From NCBI GenBank assembly GCA_028023455.1, contig JAQFVV010006310.1, forward strand, positions 126,001 through 190,000: DNA of 64,000 nucleotides. Reading direction: 5' to 3'. This DNA comes from Epiperipatus broadwayi. Taxonomy: Eukaryota; Onychophora; Udeonychophora; Euonychophora; Peripatidae. Shown in pieces: positions 24,801-36,800 of the stretch. The notes under the pieces are model-generated. The model saw only the letters and a program-made list of their open reading frames with translations. It had not been told where the DNA came from and did no database searches. Position numbers and translations under genes: made by a program. Within the stretch, counting starts at the first letter, position 1. Each line of letters opens with the position of its first letter.

Positions 24801-27800
24801 AGAAATATATTACAAGAGTCTCAGTTATCTGTAAAAAAATAAAGTTCAATATCTTTAAATTTTTGTTTTTGCTAATCAAATTTTCACAAAAGTTAACAAG
24901 CTTAACTGTGATTTTTTTGCCTTAATAGCTTGTCTCATCCATTGCTAAAAGATTTCTATATCTGATAACATCAGAAAAAAACTATCACTGAATCATAAAA
25001 TTATCCATATATTACTACTGTTCAATGTACAATGCCAAATCATTTCCTGCCACTTCTCTTCTTTAAATGGAAATCAGCAAAACAATCTACCTATTTTCTT
25101 TTGGAAAAGTTGGTCAGGGATTACCTCTCTTTCTAAAATCAAAATGAGAATAAGAATAATTAGAACATTTTAAACTAACCATTACAGTCTAAAACCAAGT
25201 CAGTTAGATGTTTTCTAATAAAACTTATTAAAAATAACTTTAATCAAATCAATTTATTATTTCTAACTAAATAGATTTTTAGATGTAATAAAGAACTTTA
25301 ATTATGTATGGTTTTTTTATCAAATTATCCAATCAGTTTCTTAAATCTATTAACTATTATAAATTTTAAAACAGTCTTTCCACATGCACCTTATTAACAC
25401 CTGCAATTTTAATACATTATGATTTTAAAAAAAAAAACGTGATGAAATGTTAATTTCATAATACAAGCACTTATGACAGTCTGCTATTACAAAATATCCC
25501 CAAAATGGCTGCTATCTTTTTCAGACAAGTAAAGCTTAAATTTTACAAATTTATTATCACTTAATCATACTATATCTCAAAAATAAAGAATATACAAACA
25601 GTAAATTTTAATGACTAGCTTTTTTCAGGAATAAATGTTAATGTATACAATCTTTAAATTCAATTCAATTATTAGTATGCACAAACTGTATATAAATATA
25701 TATGAGATTAGTATTGATAATAGTATATGACTCCATACCAACAAAACTTTTTACAATAGTTTTGCAAGTATTTTGTGCATTAAAATGGGAAGCTAAGCAA
25801 ATAAAAACAAATACGAAATTATTTAAGTCATCAAGATTTTGCAGATGATGTAATTGTTTTTAGAAATAATGTTTTAGAGCTTCAGGAAATGTTTAAGAAT
25901 TATCAGATGAAAGTAAGCAAGTAGGATTAAAGATGAATGTTAAAAAGACTAAAGTAATGTTCAATGAGTTTTCCCATAAGAAAAAATAAAGATTGACAAT
26001 AATGAATTAGAAAAATTTAACAATGACAAATATCTTGGGTCAGAATATTATTATAGATGGAAACATAATAGATGGAATTAATTAAAGAATTAAACTTGGT
26101 TAAAGTGCTTTGGTAGAAATAATTTCATGCCTATGTACTTGAAAAGGAAGGTTTTAAATAAATGTGTTATCAATTCTTTCTTACAAAACAGACTTGGAGA
26201 CTTAACAGAAGAACAACAGAGACTTCAAACCACTCAATGTATGTTAGGAGTAACAAGAGATTGAATTCAAAATAAATGGGTGAGAGAACAACAAGTTTTA
26301 CTAACATCATTGAAAAAATTAAGAGACTAAAGTGAATTTGGGCTGGAAATATTGTTAGAAGAGATTATAATAGATGGACAGTTGAAATCTTAAACTGGAT
26401 GTTTATAATAGATGGACAGTTGAAATCTTAAACTGGATGTCAAGAGATTGTAAAAGACTTAAAAAGAGATTACATGTGAGATGGATGGATAAGAGATTGA
26501 AGAAGATGGATTAAATTTGGAGACCTTTATCCTGCAGTAGATTGATAATGGTTGAAAATGATGATGATGATCTATTCAGAGAACAACCAAGTCCAAAAAC
26601 ATTATTGTGATAATTCACAAGCCAATTACTAAGAATCATTTTAAATGAATTTGAAAATAATGTCTCTTCCTTATATCAATATTAATCTATTTATAAGATC
26701 TGATAAATAGAGTGGCATTGATATGGTTTTAGAAAAAAGAAAATTAATTTGGAAGCAGTGATCATGTAAATTTTGTAAAAAAATATCTAATTTTCTTTAA
26801 GAAGACACCATGTTACATTACATGAAAAATTAAATACCAGAACTGATAATTAAAAAAAACTATAGATATTACATTTTTTAATACATATTAATAATTTAGT
26901 ATTATTATTAATATATTTTTTAATGCTAATTTTAAATTCTATCTTAGGTTATAAATCTTCAACATTATAGATTCAATTTTGAATAACATACTTAAGTACA
27001 ATAATACCTTTATTTGTTGAAATTCTTGAGATTTTGAAACCATGGCTAAGACATCCGCTTCAGTCATAAGAGGTTTAAACAAATCATTAAAAATCTATAA
27101 ATTATAAATATTTAAAATACTATGCATAAAAATTATTCTCATTTAAGTTTAAAAATAAATGATTATCATTTAAAATGATAGACAATCTATAATATATTGT
27201 AACGGGATTGGGGGGGGGGTGAGTTAATGTAGAAAAAAGTTGTACCTGGGGTGAAGGGAAAACATCATCACCCCAAGTCAACAAAATGAAATAATCAATA
27301 ATTTATAAAGTATATATAAGTATATTTTAAGATATAAGACTATGAGATTAGATAATCTCTGAGAACATTGAGAGATCAACCAGTTAACTCAAAAGAGCAA
27401 CTAAAGCATAATTATTATCAACCAGCATTATAAAGTAAATATCAGTATAAGTAAATACTAGAGAGAAATAATCATCCATCATCATAATTGATGGGAATAA
27501 ACAAATTAGTACAATAAAATATATAAATCAACAGTCAACCTTGTGACTGGATTGAGCCTTTGCCAGCTTGGGCAATTATATAAACATAACTTGGATGCAC
27601 CAGTTTAGTGCCCATCCATTAAAATACACAATAATCAGAAATAAAACAATAATGCTGGGACATTTAAAGCATGCTGATCATCATCAATGCTCTGGCCACT
27701 AAAGTACTATTAATGTACTGGCCAACTATAAACTTAACTTTTAATAAAGACTAAATAATATTCATTAAGGCTGTAGCCTCAATCACATGCGTATAAAATG

Positions 27801-30800
27801 CGATAGTAGGGACCTCTACAGCCTTAATGAATATTATTTAAATAATGAATGTGCGTTTAAATAAATTTATAATTACAAATAAAGATTAAAGTGAAATAAA
27901 AAATAATAATGCATGGGCTTTAAGGAGTATCCTCTTTTGCGCCCACCAGGATAATGATTGATCATCACTGGATGCCCAAAGCACTAAACATATCCCCATT
28001 TATCCGTGTCTGAAATCTAGCTCAGAGAACATGCGCTCTATTACTGTATGTGAACAAGAGATGATGGAATACAATTTTTAACAACTAAATACATTTATTA
28101 ATAACAATAAAAAAAAAAAGATATTTAAGGTCTGATTTTGAATAATATAGAATAATAAGTCATTATACTGCAATTTACAATTGAAGCAATCGATGTCTAA
28201 TCATCATCGATGCTTCATGTTTCACCATCTGGACCAGTCGTGGGCAAATAGTGGCCCGAGGGCCACATGCGGCCCTCTAAGAGTTTTTATGCGGCCCGCC
28301 TAAACAATCAGAAAAATCTGCCTTGAACTGAGATTTTCTTCCCGTGCGTGACTGAAAATTCATCTCATATTTTCCACTAGGATGGCCACATCAATACACG
28401 TGCAGTGTAGATATGATGTGCAGTGCTTTTCCAGTGTATCTGGTTAATTTCAATTTTGTCTTTGCATTAGCAAATATATACATTTCCAACTTTAGCAAAA
28501 CCACGAACCCTTTGAAAAAATGTAAAATTAGTGATGAATGTCATGTGTTTAATGAAGAATGGACAAACAAATATTTCTTTGGTAATACAGGGAATAAAGC
28601 AGCGCATTTATTGTGTCATGAAAAAAAGGTGCGGTCCTCCGCTAACCTTTGCTTCTACAAAGTGGCCCGATGCGGCCCTCCACCAACCTCTGTGGCCCCG
28701 ATGCAGCCCTCCACCAACCTGTGGCCCTGATGCGGCCCGCCACCAACCTCTGGCCCTGATGCGGCCCTCCACCAAACTCTGTGGCCCCAAGCCAAAACAA
28801 TTGCCCACCCCTGATCTAGACTAACCTCTTAGGGGTCCGCAATTCAGACCTGGCTATATATATATGCTATTCACTCACACACTGTATGCCGGGTCATTCT
28901 TAAGATTAGTAAAATTAAATTTTATTTAGTAAAATAAAACAGTAGTTTGAGTGATGCGTATATATTATTATTACTAAAGCAATAATTTTATTGCTATGTT
29001 TATTGCTGAAAAATACATTTGCTTATATATTTGTGATTATTTTATATCTGTGTGTATTTAATGTAACAACAAAGAAAAATGAGGAAGGCTTAAAATACTG
29101 AAATTATCTTTATCACTAGTCAGATCGTCGTCTATAATTTAAATTTATAAATCTTAATTAAAATCGAAAAAACAAATCGTTTATCAGTTGTTGTCGAATG
29201 ATTTAAAATAGCTAAAAATGGTATTTCAAGCCTTATCTATTGAAAATATTTTTGCTAATTAAATGTTGTTTTTAAAGGGATTACAGAGATAAGGTTGGTA
29301 TATGAAATTGCATTCTGGGCGGTATTAAAATGTTATAAAAGGAACCACAGAACAAAGGAAGTTAGTTTTTAGACTTTCAGTTTTAGTTATCTTTCAGTGA
29401 GTTGAGATTTTCGTCAGCGTTTCAAGACCCTAACTTTAAGAAGCCGGTGCAAGTCCTGCACGATGAAGTGTGAGTAGTGGAATCTAGCACCTTTTTCTTC
29501 TTCTCTCGAAGAACTGTCTGCCTGACACTGCCATGTTCCATCTAGCTGACCATACAACATGATTGCTTCTGACTGCTGATTGCTAATGATGCCGCTATGC
29601 TGTTTTTTTCGTAGGTAACCTTTTAACGTAGAACTGCCTTCATAAGTCAATACTTTTGTAATTTGTAATCTATAGTTCAACCTTCATATCTTAATTTATA
29701 TATTATTTTATAAGCTTCTGCTAATTTTGCTTTTAAACTCTCTCTCAGTAATCTTTTATTAATATCATGTATTTTAACTTACCTTTCACACTTAATTAAA
29801 TTATATATATAAATGTGTGCGATTCCATTAAGATTTTATGTATTTTGTTTAATGTATAAATATAATCTATTTTCTTTAATATGCCAAAATCGCTAAATTC
29901 GCGAGTAAGGGGGAAAATAATTGTTTTACTTGGAAAAAGGGTGGGCTTTATTTAAAACTTATCAATAAAGTTTTCTTTATATTTAAATAGAAATATTGCT
30001 CGCGATTTTGGTTTCATTTTAAATTCATGATTCTTAAAGTAAATTAAAAACTTTTACTGTGGATGAATTTTGCTAAATTTGCTGCTTTGAGTTTGTCTTT
30101 AAATTTCTATTTTAAAAAGATCGTGAACCTTCGCATAATTAATCCATTCTTTTTTTTTTTTCTGGTGCCTGAAGGGCTAATTCTACCAGTCAATACGTAT
30201 TTGGGAATCGATTCTTTAAATATAAATGTTGTTAGTTTAATAATATTATAAATAGAAGCATTATTCATTATGATTAGTTAAATGACTCAGAATTGAAAAC
30301 AGATTATTGCGCAAGAGGTTAGACCATTTCCAAACTTTAAATAATATTATAAAATTATATAAACGTTGCTGGCATACCTTTTCCTTTATTCTGATATTTT
30401 ATCTTTTCCATTTCTTGATCATTTTGTCATTGGGGACATCGAAAGCTTGAAGCTCCCGTCCTACTTTTCAAAATCGTTTGTAATCAGAGACTCTCTCTGT
30501 GGAACGTAAGGGTTATGATGATTATGTGCTGCGGATGGCAGTACATAATGATCTAGGGTCTCAAACTCGGCCTCTCCTTTGATATCGCTCCGCCAGAATG
30601 CACGGACATATCAAATCTAAGTTCGTCTCAAGTATTCTTTTAAATGATAAAATATCCAATTGCCATGAGGCCTTATTTCGTTATTGTATGCTAGTACGGT
30701 TAATTTGCTCTTGAATTTGGTCATCCGTCCATCTAATCTTAGTAAGTCGCAATGATGTGTTAAAGATAATGATTCATTTCGTAAAATACGTTCAGTATGT

Positions 30801-33800
30801 TGATCTTAAAACTGCTTTCGTTAAAAAAAAGCGTTATCGATTCCCAGAGACGTAAATCAATTTGTATAATTTATTCTCGTAAATATTGCACATTGTTTGT
30901 TTCTTATGTATACTTATTCTAAAGACGCTATGTCCAAACAATGCCTATCAAACATATGTAATGATTTTAAGATTGTAAATAAATGATTGAGACCGTACAT
31001 TTACATTTGTCAAAATGATTAATGTTAAATCATCATGTATCTTTCTATAATCCGAATCTGTTCCGATCTTGTAGATTGTTTTGTACATCCACAGCATTTT
31101 CTTTGTGAACATTTGTAAATTGGCATATCAACCCCGCACAACTTATAACACATTCTCTAAAGTTATATTCATGAAATAACTGATGTAAAGGGGATTTTAT
31201 AAAACAAATCCCAAGTTTTCAAAATGTATAAGATCACTCCAAGCGTGAAGCAATTTTATAACATATATATGCGTTTTCTATATTTATTAAATATATATAT
31301 AATTTCATGTAAATCCTGGTTTGTTTTTGAATTATTATTTTCTAGTCAATATTTAGAACTATTTTCTTTAGCTAATAGCTTAGCATTAATGAATAAATAA
31401 CTATAATAAATGTAATTCCTGGGATACTCCAATCTCAATCATCATCATCAGTCTGATCTTATGCTCTACCACTTTGCTTATGGGCACGGATTTAAAATAA
31501 TTTTACTGTGTCATCAGAATTGTTGTTCATTGGGTCAGAGATTCGAAGAATAGGCAAATAGGTTAGAATTCAGGATTGCTCCAGACCTGTGTATCTCGAG
31601 CATGATCGGATTCGAGGTACTTTTGCTTAGGATTTGAATCTTGTTAAGTGAGCATACTATTTTGACCGGTACAGTGGATTTTTTTTCCGGGCTTGGCTTC
31701 CCAAGTGGGGCTTCGATATAAACACCCACATACCCTGAGTACTGAATTCTGTTTATATGTATGTTTTAAAAAAAGGTTGTAAGAGATCATTGATGATAGA
31801 TATGTATATTTTCTTCCTACCTGAGTTTGTTTTCCGATTTTATATATATAAAATGTGAAAATTTTGTATTAAAACCAATGTCCATGTGTTGCAACCATAA
31901 ATGTAAATGGTTTTTGTTGTATCTGGTTTTGCAACTATAGAAAAATATTGTTTTTCCATGTTAATAGCTACAAATGTAAAAAAAAATCTTGTTTTTAAAA
32001 ATGAAAAGAATTTTGATACCCATGTGTTATGACCATAAGTGAATTTTTTTTGTATCTGGTTTTATAAATATATAAAATGTGTTTCTTATGTTATATACGC
32101 AAAAATAAAAATGTTTTGCGAATAAAACCCATGTATTTCACCCATAAGTGATGTTTTCTTTCTTTATCTGGTTTTACAAATATATAAAATGTGTTTTGTA
32201 TGTTATATATGCAAAAATAAAAATGTTTTACAAATAAAACCCATGTACTGCAGCCATAAGTTATAAACCTTGATTGTAACAAAATGCACTTCATGTTTCA
32301 TTCATTTTCTTACATTATATATGTAATAGAGTTTATAATGTGTAACAAATACTTAGTTATATTTACTAGTTGAGTAGCCCAGATGTATTTGGAATTGTTT
32401 TTTTTTGTTATATCCTGTTGGCTGGCGCCATATAAATGTGCCAACAGTAATATAATAAACTATGTGTCAAAATGAGTTCAAACCAGGATGTTAGGGGTTG
32501 AGAGAGAGTTTAATTATTTTCCACTATTTTGCTATGTATAATTGTAATGAGCAAACATATATGATATTGCTGAAACAAATCACTAATCATTTTTTTTTTG
32601 TAAGAGTCTATTATAGGTGCAGAAAAACAACCAAAAGTCAAGCAGCAAGGCAGTTTGAATTCCAATAGATCATACACATACATGTTATGATCAAATATTT
32701 TTTTTCCTGTTATCAGCAGCAGTCAGCAGCAACAAAAAAAATGGCAAAATGAGGACAGTTGAAGAGAGGAGGGAGAGAGGTGTATATCCTGTATAAAATA
32801 AAAAGAAGAAAGAAACAAGCCTTATTTTTTCAAATAATTAGAAGTGACAATGCATTTAAAGCAAACTAAAAGAAAAAAGAAACAAGCCTTATTTTTCAAA
32901 TAATAATAAGTGACCATATGTTAAAAAAAAAAAAAAAAAAGTGTAAATCAAAATATTAAAATATATTTCACAGAGACATTTAAAATTGACTATCTTTCAA
33001 AAGAAAAACAAAAGTGAATTGTGAAGAAACCATAGGAGCAAATGACGCCAGAACAGAAAAAGCAGATCTTGCAACTCATGCAAGAAATGATGAAACAAAG
33101 TCAAGACCGAGCAGAACAAATAATGAAACACAAAAGAGACCAAGCAGAAAGTGATGCAGAATTTATGGAAATGATGAAGGGGTTTAGAAGAGATCTCGAT
33201 GAATTAAAAAGACGAAAATCAAATATTGATCTTACTATCACTCAGGACACACAAGCTGATGGTTTCAAAGATGTACCTGCTCTCAAGCAAAGAGAGACTA
33301 TTGATGTAACCAAAGCCCACCAGGAGAGAAAGCCTCATGAAGCCAGGTCAGCAGAAATGATCGATTTTATCCAAGAAATGAGAGAAGACCGAAGATACTG
33401 GAAAGAAAGGATGGCCATAATCCAATATGAAAGAATAAAAGCCATAAAAGATCTGAAACAAGAAGTAAGTCAGCTCAAAAGAAGCATGAAACTGGTAGTA
33501 AATGAAGAGACAGAAATCAAATTACCACAAGCCACAAGAGACCTAAAGTCAGACCAGAAACTAGATTACCAGAATGACAAAAGGAAAATAAATGCAGAAT
33601 CACCAGAAATAGTCACCAATACAATTTTGGAAAACACAGTAATGGAAGACATGAAAGTAGTGAATGAAATTGAAGATACTGCAAAGAAGCAGAATGCTAA
33701 CCAAATAGAAAATCTGATGAACCAAACAAGAGAACTGGAAAGATTTGAAGATGGTTCTACCTTCGGATCAAAGGATATTGATGCTGAAACCAAAGATAAG

Positions 33801-36800
33801 ACAGTTTTCATGGAAGCACTTTTAAAAGACAGTGGAGCAGAGGACACAGAACCTCAACCAACTAAAATAAGGTTGGAACCTCATGAGATTATGTTAGTGA
33901 ATACAAATGCCAATTCTACTCAACAAAAATGTAAAGAATTAGATTTGACAGGAGATTAATCATAGTCAAAGTTTTACTCTAGCAGATTTAGCTAAGGATG
34001 AAGAAAGTACTGAGGAAATGGTGGTTTCAAATCTACTGCAAGCCAGTCCATCTCAAAGTGATGATACCAGTTTACCACCCTCTAATGGAGTGGCTGTATC
34101 GATGATGAAAAATATCAATAGAACAATACATACTGTTTTGGATGAATCTTCTGAAATCATAATTAATAATTCTGAGTTATATTTTCATAATAATTATAAA
34201 GATGTTCTGTGGAAAAGTGATGATAAAGGATTAATGAAGACATCAAAGTTAAAGTTTAGAAATGATGCTGAATGGCCTCCTGATATGAAAATGAAGAAAG
34301 TGGACAGATCTTTAGTTGTGTACAATACTGCCCATTTTAATAAAACCCATAATTATTTATTTATGAAATATGATCAGAACAAAATTGATGAGGAGCTGAA
34401 CTCATTAAACAGAAATGATAAACTTTGTTTTAAAGCATGGACATATGTTGAAAAAAATAGTTTCATAAAAGATGGAGAAAAACTTCTCAACTCCCAAAGT
34501 GAATATGTTATAATGGATGCCATTAGATCACAGAAAGTTAGAGAAATTCTTTTAAAGCAAGATACTTTTAATAATGAACAATATAATAATATACCAAAGC
34601 ACAATATTGTGACTGCTTTTGATATTTTAGTAAGAGATCTAGAAAGACATACCTATAACCCTTATATACCTCCAGATCCAGGAAAATATTATTGAAAAAA
34701 AAAAAAAAAAAAAAAGCAGCAGTCCATGGATAAACAAAGTCAAAAAAAAAAATAATTGCAAATGGACATTCTCATGTTTGAATCCCTACACCAAATATTT
34801 CAGTGAATGAAAAAAATAATAATAAGCCGCAATAAAGTAAAGATAAATGAACGAATGAAAGATTTTCATTTCCATATTTAAAAGGGTTGTTTTTCTCACC
34901 AAAATGATAGTAGACTCCAACTAAGGTATTTTTTTTATTGATTTTTTTTTTTTATCATTTTAAGTGGGAAAGAATGAAGCAATCGATGTCTAATCATCAT
35001 CGATGCTTCATGTTTCACCATCTATACTAACCTCCTAGGGGTCCGCAATTCAGACCTTGCTATAAATATATGCTATTCACTCACACACTGTATGCCGAAT
35101 CATTCTAAAGATTAGTAAAATTAAATTTTATTTAGTAAAATAAAACAGTAGTTTGAGTGATGCGTATATATTATTATTACTAAAGCAATAATTTTATTGC
35201 TATGTTTATTGCTGGAAAATACATTTGCTTATATATTTGTGATTATTTTTATATCTGTGTGTATTTAATGTAACAACAAAGAAAAATGGGGAAGGCTTGA
35301 AATACTGAAATTATCTTTATCACTAGTCAGATCGTTGTCTATAATTAAAATTTATAAATCTTAATTAAAATCGAAAAAACAAATCGTTTATCAGTTGTTG
35401 TCGAATGATTTAAAATAGCTAAAAATGGTATTTCAAGCCTTATCTATTGAAAATATTTTTGCTAATTAAATGTTGTTTTTAAAGGGATTACAGAGATAAG
35501 GTTGGTATATGAAATTGCATTCTGGGCGGTATTGAAATGCTATAAAAGGAACCACAGAACAAAGGAAGTTAGTTTTTAGACTTTCAGTTTTAGTTATCTT
35601 TCAGTGAGTTGAGATTTTCGTCAGCGTTTCAAGACCCTAACTTTAAGAAGCCGGTGCAAGTCCTGCGTGATGAAGTGTGAGTAGTGGAATCTAGCACCTT
35701 TTTCTTCTTCTCTCGAAGAACTGTCTGCCTGCCACTGCCATGTTCCATCTAGCTGACCATACAACATGATTGCTTCTGACTGCTGATTGCTAATGATGCC
35801 GCTATGCTGTTTTTTTTCTTAGGTAACCTTTTAACGTAGAACTGCCTTCATAAGTCAATACTTTTGTAATTTGTAATCTATAGTTCAACCTTCATATCTT
35901 AATTTATATATTATTTTATAAGCTTCTGCTAATTTTGCTTTTAAACTCTCTCTCAGTAATCTTTTATTAATATCATGTATTTTAACTTACCTTTCACGCT
36001 TAATTAAATTATATATATAAATGTGTGCGATTCCATTAAGATTTTATGTATTTTGTTTAATGTATAAATATAATCTATTTTCTTTAATATGCCAAAATCG
36101 CTAAATTCGCGAGTAAGGGGGAAAATAATTGTTTTACTTGGAAAAAGGGTGGGCTTTATTTAAAACTTATCAATAAAGTTTTCTTTATATTTAAATAGAA
36201 ATATTGCTCGCGATTTTGGTTTCATTTTAAATTCATGATTCTTAAAGTAAATTAAAAACTTTTACTGTGGATGAATTTTGCTAAATTTGCTGCTTTGAGT
36301 TTGTCTTTAAATTTCTATTTTAAAAAGATCGTGAACCTTCGCATAATTAATCCATTCTTTTTTTTTTTTCTGGTGCCTGAAGGGCTAATTCTACCAGTCA
36401 ATACGTATTTGGGAATCGATTCTTTAAATATAAATGTTGTTAGTTTAATAATATTATAAATAGAAGCATTATTCATTATGATTAGTTAAATGACTCAGAA
36501 TTGAAAACAGATTATTGCGCAAGAGGTTAGACCATTTCCAAACTTTAAATAATATTATAAAATTATATAAACGTTGCTGGCATACCTTTTCCTTTATTCT
36601 GATATTTTATCTTTTCCATTTCTTGATCGTTTTGTTATTGGGGACATCGAAAGCTTGAAGCTCCCGTCCTACTTTTCAAAATCGTTCGTAATCAGAGACT
36701 CTCTCTGTGGAACGTAAGGTTTATGAGGATTATGTGCTGCGGATGGCAGTACATAATGATCTGGGGTCTCAAACTCAGCCTCTCCTTCGATATCGCTCCG

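Larger units (their letters stand above)
21513..27007. other. ASCC3 intron G-H with LINE remnants
   Basis: It contains two plus-strand LINE remnants, a decayed Penelope-like arm and a SINE (separate entries). The stretch 21513-22370 and about 24460-25750 is AT-rich with no recognisable feature. Confidence 0.6.
28235..28813 (+). mobile_element. hAT non-autonomous transposon inside the 5' LTR
   Basis: 579 bp with short inverted ends, CAGTCGTGGGCAAA at the left and TTGCCCACCCCTG at the right (reverse CAGGGGTGGGCAA). It is flanked by 8 bp ATCTGGAC / ATCTAGAC (28227-28234, 28814-28821), the length expected for hAT. The GC-rich GGCCC-repeat ends recall widespread hAT ends in animal genomes. The 3' LTR carries the uninterrupted target, so this insertion is younger than the LTR element. 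It holds only a transposase N-terminal remnant and a minisatellite, and needs an outside transposase. Confidence 0.86.
28182..31673 (+). repeat. 5' LTR (2905 bp without its hAT insertion)
   Basis: Begins TGAAGCAATCGATGTC and ends GACCGGTACA. The first 36 bases can fold: TGAAGC-ATCGAT near the start pairs with ATCGATGCTTCA at about 28206-28217. A TATA box is at 29334. A GTAACC donor-like site follows AG near 29612. A 62-codon frame at 30063-30251 has an identical copy in the 3' LTR; it is AT-rich and I do not count it as a gene. Confidence 0.88.

Noticed and set aside
28608-28808. 66-codon minus-strand ORF rich in Gly, Arg and Trp
   Set aside because: It is a translation of the 30 bp minisatellite and shows only its periodicity.
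30063-30251. 62-codon ORF repeated exactly at 36271-36459
   Set aside because: Both copies lie in the two LTRs, so their identity follows from the LTR duplication. The peptide is AT-driven and has no recognisable features.
31879-32270. CRISPR-like array
   Set aside because: Units are over 100 bp, contiguous and diverged, with no short repeat/spacer pattern, and the DNA is eukaryotic.
33566-33847. 93-codon minus-strand ORF
   Set aside because: Antisense shadow of ORF1 of the long-LTR element.
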